A stretch of 64,000 nucleotides of DNA from Cellulophaga sp. 20_2_10 (lineage in GTDB: Bacteria; Bacteroidota; Bacteroidia; Flavobacteriales; Flavobacteriaceae), in assembly GCF_023476645.1 (NCBI RefSeq), contig NZ_JAMCOJ010000002.1:343561-407560 (forward strand), given 5' to 3'. The notes beneath the pieces were generated by a model that had not been told where the DNA came from, did no database searches, and saw nothing but the letters and a program-made list of their open reading frames with translations. Of this stretch, positions 9,767-17,333 are shown one piece after another (within the stretch, counting starts at the first letter, position 1; each line of letters opens with the position of its first letter). The translations under genes and the position numbers were made by a program.

Positions 9767-9812
9767 CAATTTTTGGGTGAAAGCTCGTTAAAAACATAAT
9801 AACAAAAATAAA

Positions 9813-10064
9813 ATGGCAAATCACAAGTCAGCATTAAAAAGAATAAGAAGAAACGAAGCAGCACGTGTACGTAACAAGTACCAGCACAAAACAATGCGTA
9901 ATGCATTGAGAAAATTACGTGCTGAGGAAGATAAAAAATCTGCCGAAACTATGTTGCCTACAGTTATTAGTATGTTAGATAGGTTAGCTAAACGTAATAT
10001 TATACACGCTAATAAGGCTTCTAACCTAAAAAGTAAATTAACTAAACAAATAGCAGCTTTATAG
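9813..10064 (+). CDS. rpsT: 30S ribosomal protein S20
   Basis: A component of the small ribosomal subunit that binds 16S rRNA. The 83-residue product starts [22 protein letters not shown], the hallmark of S20, and is rich in Lys, Arg and Ala throughout, with predicted long helices. Length is typical. A strong terminator follows 25 bases after the stop. It lies 46 bases behind the tandem tRNA-Glu genes and may share their transcript. Confidence 0.97.
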   Translation: MANHKSALKRIRRNEAARVRNKYQHKTMRNALRKLRAEEDKKSAETMLPTVISMLDRLAKRNIIHANKASNLKSKLTKQIAAL

Positions 10065-10089
10065 GTTGTAGTTTTTTAGTAATCATATT

Positions 10090-10118
10090 AAAAAGCGCTC
10101 TTTTTTAGAGCGCTTTTT
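10090..10118 (+). terminator. Rho-independent terminator after rpsT
   Basis: Hairpin AAAAAGCGCTC, loop TTTTTTA, GAGCGCTTTTT. It has T runs on both strands, so it could also stop leftward transcription coming through the neighbouring pseudogene. Confidence 0.9.
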
Positions 10119-10133
10119 GTGTTTTATTCTTTT

Positions 10134-10790
10134 TTAGTTCCTCTTTATTTTAATAATGCCATAATTTATACACCTATATATTATTGGTATTAGACTGAAG
10201 TGTAAACTTCCACTTCGTTCAAAACTATCTTTCCTTTTATTAAGCTCATAAGGTAGGTTAGTCTTATGCGTAAATAGCCTGCGCTAAAAAATATGTAATC
10301 CATAGCTTTGTCAAAACAACATGTTTTTAATTGATTCTTTTCTATTTTGATGTTAACTTATTTGGTTTAAGTAACTAGGTATGGTAGTTAAAAGTATGGC
10401 GCTAACAGTTATACATGTTATTGTTTGACTTGTGCTCGTAACATTTTGAGGAAAAATGTTTAAAATACTTATTAAGTAAAATATGACCGTAGCTGTTTTC
10501 TGTAAATTTTGTTTTTAATGTAGTGTTTTTATAAGTTTAAGAATTTTATAAAAAACACAATAGTATATATGTTATAAATAAAGATATTGTAGATAGATGG
10601 CGGTAATGGGTAGGCTTAAAAAGTCAGGATAGTATTTACAAGTCCTCCTGGAGCTTCTTTAGATTAGGTGTAAACAATTAAAATGAGGTATTGCTTTAAT
10701 TGTATATTGTAGTACTTGTTGTGCCTGTATAGTGCAATTACAAATGTTGAGCTGTAAAAAAATGAATGTGCTAATTGATCAATATTACAT
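10134..10790 (-). pseudogene. Decayed tandem copy of the adjacent membrane-protein gene
   Basis: This apparently empty stretch of over 650 bases is a degraded paralogue of the intact gene immediately upstream (10799-11485), in the same orientation. Translating the minus strand in shifting frames gives pieces that align in order: SFFYSS...ALYRHNKYY with SFIIFSSYS...ALWRYPKYY; YYNIQLKQYLILIVYT with YYDTELKYYPALIAYT; IYNIFIYNIYTIVFF with NNYNIVIYNIYNIVFF; FYLISILNIFPQNV with LFISLSIINIFTQNI; YLNQIS then HQNRKE with YLNQIDWHQNKKE; SLHFSLIPIIYRC with ALHLSLAPIMYLC. I count at least five in-frame stops (one at about 10529-10531) and at least three frame changes. No start codon is left. The alignment covers the whole length, so this is a full tandem duplicate, not a fragment. 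Confidence 0.85.
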
Positions 10791-10798
10791 TTATAAAT

Positions 10799-11485
10799 TT
10801 ATCCCTTAACTAATTTTCGTCTCATTTTTAGAAAGCCGATAATAAAGCAGAGATACATTATTGGAGCCAAGGATAAGTGTAATGCTCTAATTAATAAATA
10901 ACTCTCTTGGTTTTGTATTATTCTGTAGTGATAAGCTAATTTTATGGGCATATATCCGGAGTAAAAAATAAGTAACCCCCAGCTTAGCCAAAACAGGAAA
11001 TTTTTAGTGGGCTCTTTTTTGTTTTGATGCCAGTCTATTTGATTTAGGTAATTTAAGATTATGATAACTAGAATTGTACCTCCCGTTATATAGGTTAAAA
11101 TTTGGCCCTCTTTAAGTATGTTTTGTGTAAAAATATTTATAATGCTCAGAGAAATAAAAAGTACTATTCCAACTGTTATAAGTTTTTTGTGAATTTTGTT
11201 TACTGTAAATTGTTTGTATAAATTAAAAAAGTACAAGAAAAACACAATATTGTAAATGTTGTAGATAACGATGTTGTAGTTATTGTAAAAATTGGATATA
11301 GGTAGGGTAAAAGCATCTGGATACTTCATGAAAAATGCACCTAAAATCTCTGTAAATAGGGTATATGCAATTAGTGCAGGGTAATACTTTAACTCCGTGT
11401 CATAATATTTAGGGTATCGCCAAAGTGCTAGAATCAGGGTGATGCTATATGAGGAAAATATAATAAATGAAATCCATGTTGGCAT
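10799..11485 (-). CDS. Multi-pass membrane protein of unknown function
   Basis: A 228-residue very hydrophobic protein, rich in Ile, Leu, Tyr and Asn, with about six or seven predicted membrane helices separated by short loops (for example near residues 3-22, 37-52, 72-92, 103-120, 130-147, 163-180 and 200-218). It ends in a basic tail, MRRKLVKG. I recognise no family motif. It is downstream of a lipoprotein gene on the same strand, separated by a probable terminator. A decayed tandem copy follows directly, so the family duplicated locally and one copy has been lost. Confidence 0.75.
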   Translation of the reverse strand: MPTWISFIIFSSYSITLILALWRYPKYYDTELKYYPALIAYTLFTEILGAFFMKYPDAFTLPISNFYNNYNIVIYNIYNIVFFLYFFNLYKQFTVNKIHKKLITVGIVLFISLSIINIFTQNILKEGQILTYITGGTILVIIILNYLNQIDWHQNKKEPTKNFLFWLSWGLLIFYSGYMPIKLAYHYRIIQNQESYLLIRALHLSLAPIMYLCFIIGFLKMRRKLVKG

Positions 11486-11509
11486 AAATTTGGTTTAAAA
11501 ATAAAACAA

Positions 11510-11532
11510 CCTCAAAAAGAATAATTTTGAGG
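11510..11532 (-). terminator. Rho-independent terminator after the lipoprotein gene
   Basis: Stem CCTCAAAA / TTTTGAGG with a 7-base loop. Read leftwards it is followed by TTGTTTTAT, fitting an end of transcription for the lipoprotein gene just upstream. Confidence 0.6.
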
Positions 11533-11546
11533 CTGTTTTAGTGTTT

Positions 11547-12188
11547 TTATTCTTGATAAGGAGGAGGAACCATATGAGTTTCGTTCAGAATTAAACTCTG
11601 TTCATCATCGTCATTAAAAAATGAAATTTTAGGAAAAAACGAAGCCTCTTTTGTAGTGGTTTGTTTAAACGGTTTTATGATAAAATTATCTTTTAAAAGC
11701 TTTGGTTTATAGGTCTTGCCATCTCTAACTACAGAAAAAGCATAATCTTTACCGTCTACAATAGTTGTAGGTGCTATAAAAAATGTGTTCTGTTTAGGGT
11801 ATTTGTATTCTTCATTGTTTGGATAATTAGCTAGGTAAAAGCGTACATTGCTAATTTTTACATTTGCCTTTTTCGCTTCTTGTTCTATAAAAGAAATATA
11901 GTTTTTCAGGGTTTCAAGGTCATAGTAACCATATCTAGCAACATCAAAAGTTGTACTTGGGTCTAATTTGTCTTCGTATTCTTGTATTAGTGGTGCTCTT
12001 CTTTCGGAATACGCATCAAAAAGTACCTGTGCTTTTTTTGTGCTAATTAGTTGAGCGGGTGGTTTAACTTCTTTTTTAGGTTCTGGTAGTTCTTCGTGTA
12101 CTTTTTTTTGTTCATTACAGCTACTGGTAATTATAAGTAGTGATACTGATAAAATAAAGTAAAATGCATTTTTTTTGGTGGTTATCAT
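11547..12188 (-). CDS. Lipoprotein of unknown function
   Basis: A 213-residue predicted lipoprotein: MITTKKNAFYFILSVSLLII is followed by the lipobox TSSC and a charged, Pro-rich linker (NEQKKVHEELPEPKKEVKPPAQ). The mature domain contains YGYYDLETLKNYISFIEQEA, then VRFYLANYPNN and NTFFIAPTTIVDGKDYAFSV. This alternating pattern suggests a compact alpha/beta domain. I do not recognise the family. It is transcribed toward the membrane protein gene and away from rho, with probable terminators on both sides, so it is likely monocistronic. Confidence 0.75.
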   Translation of the reverse strand: MITTKKNAFYFILSVSLLIITSSCNEQKKVHEELPEPKKEVKPPAQLISTKKAQVLFDAYSERRAPLIQEYEDKLDPSTTFDVARYGYYDLETLKNYISFIEQEAKKANVKISNVRFYLANYPNNEEYKYPKQNTFFIAPTTIVDGKDYAFSVVRDGKTYKPKLLKDNFIIKPFKQTTTKEASFFPKISFFNDDDEQSLILNETHMVPPPYQE

Positions 12189-12254
12189 AACTAAAGAATT
12201 TTACGGTCGCATAAATATAGTCACTTTTTTGTACTAAGCTAAAAATCAGTAAAT

Positions 12255-12292
12255 AAAAAAATCCTGCTAAAATTAATTAGCAGGATTTTTTT
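12255..12292. terminator. Rho-independent terminator downstream of rho
   Basis: Stem AATCCTGCTAA / TTAGCAGGATT with a short loop, flanked by A and T runs. It lies 20 bases after the rho stop and is likely to end rho transcription. Confidence 0.88.
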
Positions 12293-12312
12293 ATAAGTAT
12301 TGGAAGTATTTA

Positions 12313-13989
12313 TTACTGATTCATTGTTAGTAAAAACTCTTCGTTGTTTTTAGTTTGTTTAATACGTTGTTCTATAAACTCCATAGCTTCTACTGGGTTC
12401 ATATCTGCAAGGTATTTACGTAAGATCCACATACGTTGTATAGTTGCTTCATCTAGTAGCAAGTCATCTCTACGTGTACTAGAAGATGTAAGGTCAATTG
12501 CTGGGAATATTCTACGGTTAGCAATCTTACGATCTAATTGTAGTTCCATGTTACCTGTACCTTTAAACTCTTCAAAGATTACTTCATCCATTTTAGAACC
12601 AGTCTCTGTTAAAGCAGTTGCAATAATAGATAAAGAACCACCGCCTTCTATGTTACGTGCAGCTCCAAAGAAACGTTTTGGTTTGTGTAACGCATTAGCA
12701 TCTACACCACCACTTAATACTTTTCCAGATGGAGGTTGTACAGTGTTGTATGCACGTGCTAAACGTGTAATAGAATCTAATAAGATTACTACATCATGGC
12801 CACATTCTACCAATCTTTTTGCTTTTTCTAAAACAATATTTGCAACTCGTACGTGTTCTGTTGGTTCTTTGTCAAAAGTAGAAGCAACAACTTCTCCACG
12901 AACATTACGTTGCATATCTGTAACCTCTTCTGGTCGTTCATCAATTAATAATATAATTTGATAAACTTCAGGATGATTTGCTGCTATGCCGTTTGCAATG
13001 TCTTTAAGTAGCATTGTTTTACCTGACTTAGGCTGAGAAACAATCATACCACGCTGACCTTTTCCAATAGGAGAGAATAAATCGATTATTCTTGTTGATA
13101 TTGTACCTTGTCTACCTGATAAATTGAATTTTTCTTGAGGAAATAATGGTGTTAAATGTTCAAAAGAAACACGATCACGTACTACTTGTGGGTCTATGCC
13201 ATTAATTTTGTTTACTTTAATAAGAGGAAAATATTTTTCACCTTCTTTAGGCGGACGGATATTTCCTAATACTGTATCACCAGTTTTTAATCCAAATAAT
13301 CTAATTTGAGATTGTGATACATATATGTCATCAGGAGAAGAAAGGTAATTGTAATCAGACGATCTTAAGAAACCGTAACCGTCTTGCATAATGTCTAAAA
13401 CACCTTCACTAGCAATAATACTGTCAAACTCAAACTCTGGTTCTCTGTATCTGTTTTTTAAATCCTTGTCAAAATTGCTTTTGTCTCTAGGAGTTTTTTG
13501 GTGCTGTGGTTTTTTAGGCGGATTTTTATGCTGATTACTAGTTTTTTGCCCTTGTTGCGGATTGTTATTCTTGTGTATTGGTTTTTTCTCCGGAGCAGCA
13601 GCTACTTTATCTGGTTTAGCTTCTGGTGCTTTATTTACAATTGGAGCTTTTTTAGCAACAGCTTGTTTTTTTTGTACTTCTTCAGGAGCAGTGGTAGGTT
13701 CCTCTTTAACTCTTGGTTTTGGTTTTTCTCTTAAAACGCGTTCTCTTTTTACAGGACGTGGTTTAGGTTTGTCTGAAGGTTTAACTGTAGCCGCAGGTGC
13801 TTGTTCTTTTAGTTTAGGTTCTTTTATAACAACTTCTTCTACCGCTTTAGGGTTTGCTGCTTGAACGTCTAGAATTTGGTATACCAAGTCTAGTTTTTTT
13901 AATGTTTTAAACTTAGGAACATTTAAACCTTTTGCAATATCCTGTAACTCAGGAAGCTTTTTTGCTTTTAAATCGGAAATCTCAAACAT
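12313..13989 (-). CDS. rho: Transcription termination factor Rho with disordered N-terminal insert
   Basis: RNA-dependent ATPase/helicase that terminates transcription. The product has 558 residues against about 420 in Escherichia coli. Order: Rho N-terminal helical domain (1-45); a Lys/Pro/Gln/Ala-rich low-complexity insert (about 50-180); RNA-binding cold-shock-like domain (about 185-265, with [18 protein letters not shown]); ATPase domain with the P-loop near 320 (QPKSGKT), [28 protein letters not shown] and the R-loop/Q-loop region [21 protein letters not shown]. Catalytic motifs are intact. Long inserts in Rho are known in Bacteroidota. In the Bacteroides protein the disordered part has been linked to condensate formation. 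Here that would be inference. Confidence 0.97.
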   Translation of the reverse strand: MFEISDLKAKKLPELQDIAKGLNVPKFKTLKKLDLVYQILDVQAANPKAVEEVVIKEPKLKEQAPAATVKPSDKPKPRPVKRERVLREKPKPRVKEEPTTAPEEVQKKQAVAKKAPIVNKAPEAKPDKVAAAPEKKPIHKNNNPQQGQKTSNQHKNPPKKPQHQKTPRDKSNFDKDLKNRYREPEFEFDSIIASEGVLDIMQDGYGFLRSSDYNYLSSPDDIYVSQSQIRLFGLKTGDTVLGNIRPPKEGEKYFPLIKVNKINGIDPQVVRDRVSFEHLTPLFPQEKFNLSGRQGTISTRIIDLFSPIGKGQRGMIVSQPKSGKTMLLKDIANGIAANHPEVYQIILLIDERPEEVTDMQRNVRGEVVASTFDKEPTEHVRVANIVLEKAKRLVECGHDVVILLDSITRLARAYNTVQPPSGKVLSGGVDANALHKPKRFFGAARNIEGGGSLSIIATALTETGSKMDEVIFEEFKGTGNMELQLDRKIANRRIFPAIDLTSSSTRRDDLLLDEATIQRMWILRKYLADMNPVEAMEFIEQRIKQTKNNEEFLLTMNQ

Positions 13990-14184
13990 GTAATGTTGAA
14001 TAAGTTATACTTTTTTGAAAAAATATGTAATAATGAAGTGTGTAATTTGGGTACTTATTTGGACTTGAAAGTCCCTGTCGGTAAGCGATATTACTAATAT
14101 TATATGACAATATTACAAATTATTTTTAATATTTCATTGATAAATCTTAAAAAGACGCTATTTTTGTCAGAAGAAAAAAGAAAT

Positions 14185-14595
14185 ATGATTCAGAGAGTAC
14201 AAACTGTGTTTTTATTAATAGTTGCTATACTAGCAGCTATGCTTCCTTTTTTTGCAAGTTTATGGACATTAGAGGACGGTACAGTTGTTTTTGCCAAAAA
14301 TGAGATGTATATTTCCATCGCATTTTATGTTTCGGCAGCATTGGCCTTTATTGCCATTTTACTGTTTAAAAATAGAAAAAATCAATTTGTTGTAAACAGG
14401 TTGAATATGATATGTAATCTTTTTATACTAGGATTTTTCGTTTCCAGATCGCTAAACTTATCCGGAGGAACTATTGTTTCTGAGAAGGGTATTGGGATGT
14501 TGATTCCACTATTTTCTATCGTATTTTTAGTGCTAGCCAATAGGTTCATTAAAAAGGATGAAGATCTTGTAAAATCTGTTGATCGTTTGCGTTAA
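14185..14595 (+). CDS. DUF4293 family membrane protein
   Basis: A small membrane protein of 136 residues beginning MIQRVQTVFLLIVAILAAML, the typical start of the DUF4293 family found widely in Bacteroidota next to rho. Four predicted membrane helices cover most of the protein, and the C-terminus is charged (RFIKKDEDLVKSVDRLR). The frame is open 27 codons farther upstream, but the ATG at 14185 follows a purine-rich stretch (GAAGAAAAAAGAAAT) and matches the conserved family start. The function is unknown. It diverges from rho across about 195 bases. Confidence 0.87.
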   Translation: MIQRVQTVFLLIVAILAAMLPFFASLWTLEDGTVVFAKNEMYISIAFYVSAALAFIAILLFKNRKNQFVVNRLNMICNLFILGFFVSRSLNLSGGTIVSEKGIGMLIPLFSIVFLVLANRFIKKDEDLVKSVDRLR

Positions 14596-14624
14596 ACCTA
14601 ACATCTTAGTTATATTAGTGCGTT

Positions 14625-14651
14625 AAACCCGGGGTTGTTCCCGGGTTTTTT
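14625..14651 (+). terminator. Rho-independent terminator after the DUF4293 gene
   Basis: Stem AAACCCGGG / CCCGGGTTT with a six-base loop, followed by a T run. It ends rightward transcription and lies just before the convergent small gene. Confidence 0.9.
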
Positions 14652-14655
14652 AATT

Positions 14656-14865
14656 TTAAGATGCTACGTCTTCGCTTTCAGTTAAAACAACTTCTCCATT
14701 TTCAGGGTCAAAATAAATAACAACCGTAGATTCTATATTTTCATTTGCTAGTTTAGATGAAAATTTATAAGTCCATATATCAGTAATACCTCCTTTTGTT
14801 GGTGTACCAAAAAGTTTAAGTATTTCGCTTTTACTTTTTCCTTCTAGGTTAATTTGGTCAATCAT
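14656..14865 (-). CDS. Small BamE/OmlA-like domain protein
   Basis: A 69-residue protein without a signal peptide. The pattern GKSKSEILKLFGTPTKGG followed by DIWTYKF and VVIYFDPENGEV resembles the short SmpA/OmlA/BamE fold, in which a helix ending in GxP precedes a small beta sheet. Without an export signal it is unlikely to be a true BamE subunit. It stands alone between DUF4293 (convergent) and an AraC regulator. The coding assignment is supported by regular composition and the family-like motif; the role is unknown. Confidence 0.65.
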   Translation of the reverse strand: MIDQINLEGKSKSEILKLFGTPTKGGITDIWTYKFSSKLANENIESTVVIYFDPENGEVVLTESEDVAS

Positions 14866-14950
14866 AAATAGGTTTACTTTGGTTTGTGAAGTAAATTTAT
14901 TTAATCCTATCCTTAAAAAGGTATCTAAATCAAACTATAATATATTCATA

Positions 14951-15784
14951 TCAAAGGGTTACAGTTCTAAATTCTAAAGGAGACTTACCTGTGTTTGTTT
15001 TAAAAAACTTGCTAAAATTATTAGGGTACTTAAACCCTAGACAAAATGCAATTTCAGAAATGTTTAAATCTGTATTGTAGAGCATATTTTCTGCTTCAAC
15101 AATAATTTTTTCTTTTATGTGTGTGGATGTGGACTTCCCTGTTGTACTTTTTACAGAGTCGTTTAAATGGTTTATATGTACAGATAAAAATGTGGAGAAA
15201 TCATTAGGTGTTTTTAAGGTAATTGTCTTGTTTGCATCTCTTATAGGAAACTGTCTGTTTAATTGCTCTATAAATAAAGAGGTGATTCTACTGGCTGCAC
15301 ATTTTGGAGAATTAGTATTAAAATCAGGGTCTATTTTAAGTGCTTCATGTAATATAAGGCTAATGTAGTTACTTACTACCGCTTCTTTATTTTTGTAACT
15401 GCTGTTTAATTCTTCTTCAATTTTTAGGTATAAACTAGTTATATGTTTTTCTTGATCAGAATTTAAATAAAAAATATTATTTGCACCAACCTTAAGCAAT
15501 GGGTTGTTTTTCTCTAAATCAGTAGTGTTAGTTGCTAAAAAAGTAGGGTTAAATAAGCAAGAATAACCAATTTGTTTTTTAGAAATAGGTTCCCAGTTAT
15601 ATACCAATAAAGGATTTGTAAATACAAGTGCTGTTTTATCTATTGTTATAGATTTATTAGGATAATGTAATATGCTTTTTGGGTGTATAATGCAGACTTT
15701 ATAAAAATGTTTGTTAGTATATAAGTCGGGATTAGATCTGTATGTCTCTAAATCTACGACAGTAACATTGGGGCTATTACTCAT
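14951..15784 (-). CDS. AraC-family transcriptional regulator
   Basis: A 277-residue regulator. The C-terminal 100 residues carry the two helix-turn-helix units of the AraC/XylS family: HIKEKIIVEAENMLYNTDLN, then ISEIAFCLGFKYPNNFSKFF and KTNTGKSPLEFR. The N-terminal 160 residues are a cupin-like sensing region, as in flavobacterial relatives (NKHFYKVCIIHPKSILHY). No obvious target gene is adjacent: the neighbours are a small BamE-like gene and a phosphodiesterase. Signal and regulon cannot be inferred. Confidence 0.9.
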   Translation of the reverse strand: MSNSPNVTVVDLETYRSNPDLYTNKHFYKVCIIHPKSILHYPNKSITIDKTALVFTNPLLVYNWEPISKKQIGYSCLFNPTFLATNTTDLEKNNPLLKVGANNIFYLNSDQEKHITSLYLKIEEELNSSYKNKEAVVSNYISLILHEALKIDPDFNTNSPKCAASRITSLFIEQLNRQFPIRDANKTITLKTPNDFSTFLSVHINHLNDSVKSTTGKSTSTHIKEKIIVEAENMLYNTDLNISEIAFCLGFKYPNNFSKFFKTNTGKSPLEFRTVTL

Positions 15785-15955
15785 AAATTAGGGCAAATTA
15801 ATGGTTTAGTTTTTTTAAAAATTATTTTTTAATAACTTTTTCCATTGTAAATATAATAAAACCAAAATAAAGCAAAGAGGCCTTTTTTTTAATATAATTA
15901 GCACTATTTTAACATATTCATCTTTTTATTTATTGGTAAATAGCTTTTTTGTTAA

Positions 15956-16450
15956 TTATTTTTTACCAATTTCTATTACTTCTAAGTCTTTTATATCACC
16001 ACCGTCTATTGTAAAGCGCAACATTGTACGTACTTGATGAAAACCATGCTTGCCACAAGCACCAGGGTTCATATGTAATAGGTTCAGCTTTTTATCATAC
16101 ATTACCTTTAGTATGTGAGAATGTCCGCTTATAAATATTTTAGGAGAATTTTTCTTTATTTCTTCGCGTATGCGTACGTTATACTTATCTGGATAGCCAC
16201 CAATATGGGTAATCCAAACAGGGACTTTTTCGCAAGTAAATTTATTATCTAACGGAAACTCTAATCTAGCTTTATCATCGTCAATATTACCATATACAGC
16301 TCTTAATGGTTTTAGCTCCTTTATTTTATCAGTAACGTCTAAACTACCAATATCTCCTGCATGCCAGACTTCATCAGCTTGCTTAACATATTTTAAAATT
16401 GTATCGTCTATATGGCTGTGCGTATCAGACAGTAATAAAATTTTTGTCAT
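15956..16450 (-). CDS. YfcE/MJ0936-family metallophosphoesterase
   Basis: A 164-residue single-domain calcineurin-like phosphoesterase. The dinuclear metal-binding motifs are complete: LLSDTHSH near residue 7, the WHAGDIG block near 31, GNID near 55, an ITHIGG block and GHSH near 110. These match the small YfcE-type phosphodiesterases active on phosphodiester bonds in vitro. The physiological substrate is not known. The gene diverges from truA. Confidence 0.9.
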   Translation of the reverse strand: MTKILLLSDTHSHIDDTILKYVKQADEVWHAGDIGSLDVTDKIKELKPLRAVYGNIDDDKARLEFPLDNKFTCEKVPVWITHIGGYPDKYNVRIREEIKKNSPKIFISGHSHILKVMYDKKLNLLHMNPGACGKHGFHQVRTMLRFTIDGGDIKDLEVIEIGKK

Positions 16451-16544
16451 TCTAAATAATCGGTTTTAAAAAAGTAGTGTTGTAATGTAATCTAAAATTA
16501 AAGTAATACCCACAACGGCCTGCTAAAATCTTACTTATATTAAG

Positions 16545-16552
16545 TATCTTTG
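16545..16552 (+). promoter_or_regulatory. Candidate -7 promoter box for truA
   Basis: TATCTTTG matches the Bacteroidota -7 consensus TAnnTTTG, 25 bases before the truA start. No good TTG is seen at the -33 distance, so support is only partial. Confidence 0.35.
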
Positions 16553-16577
16553 TGGTTTACAAAAATAGGTATTCAAT

Positions 16578-17333
16578 TTGAGATATTTTGTAACATTTTC
16601 ATACTTTGGAGCAGCATACCACGGATGGCAGATACAGCCAAACGCAATAACTGTACAAGAAGAACTAGAAAAAGCATTTAGCACGCTTTTAAGAGAGAAA
16701 ATTTCTTTAATGGGAGCAGGTAGAACAGATGCAGGTGTACACGCCAAGCAAATGTATGCACACTTTGACGTTGCAACTATAGCTAATGAAGAAGATTTAG
16801 TGCGTAGATTAAATTCTTTTTTGCCAGATGATATTGCTGTTCAAGATATAATTAGTGTGCCTGAAGATGCACATGCAAGATTTAATGCTACAGAGCGTAC
16901 CTACGAATATTGGGTTACACAACACAAAAACCCTTTTACAATACCAACAACTTACTATGTAAAGCAAGAACTAAGCATAGATAAGATGAATCGGGCAGCA
17001 GCTTTACTTTTAGGACGCCAAGATTTTGAGTGTTTTTCTAAATCTAAAACAGATGTTAAAACCTATTACTGTAATGTTAAAAAAGCAGTATGGGAGCAAA
17101 AAGAAGATAAATTTGTATTTACTATAACTGCAGATCGGTTTTTACGTAATATGGTAAGAGCCATTGTAGGTACATTATTAGATGTAGGTACTGGTAAAAT
17201 AACAGTAGATCATATGCTCACTGTTATTTCTAGTAAAAGTAGGGCAGAGGCAGGTACGTCTGTACCAGCCAAAGCATTATATTTAACTCAGGTTTTGTAC
17301 CCAGAAAATATTATTAAAAAAACGAATGGCTAA
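16578..17333 (+). CDS. truA: tRNA pseudouridine(38-40) synthase
   Basis: Isomerises uridines 38-40 in the tRNA anticodon stem to pseudouridine. The product begins RYFVTFSYFGAAYHGWQIQP, the conserved TruA N-terminus. The catalytic Asp51 lies in MGAGRTDAGVHAKQ. Later conserved blocks include RFNATERTYEYWV and FLRNMVRAIVGTLLDVGTGK. The start is a TTG at 16578: there is no ATG in frame between the upstream region and the conserved first residues, so TTG initiation is the only reading that keeps the domain whole. Length is 251 residues, as usual. It overlaps the next gene by 8 bases. Confidence 0.95.
   Translation: MRYFVTFSYFGAAYHGWQIQPNAITVQEELEKAFSTLLREKISLMGAGRTDAGVHAKQMYAHFDVATIANEEDLVRRLNSFLPDDIAVQDIISVPEDAHARFNATERTYEYWVTQHKNPFTIPTTYYVKQELSIDKMNRAAALLLGRQDFECFSKSKTDVKTYYCNVKKAVWEQKEDKFVFTITADRFLRNMVRAIVGTLLDVGTGKITVDHMLTVISSKSRAEAGTSVPAKALYLTQVLYPENIIKKTNG

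Noticed and set aside
12344-12961. Long plus-strand open frame (about 205 codons) inside the rho region
   Set aside because: It is antisense to the conserved Rho ATPase domain. Its composition has no family match, so it is a shadow of rho.
14061-14074. Palindrome GGACTTGAAAGTCC between rho and the DUF4293 gene
   Set aside because: It is a short 6-bp stem with a 2-base centre. It could be an operator, but nothing else supports a function, so I did not list it.
14104-14184. Upstream ATG of the DUF4293 gene
   Set aside because: The conserved family start is MIQRVQT, preceded by a purine-rich ribosome-binding stretch. The extra 27 codons look non-coding.
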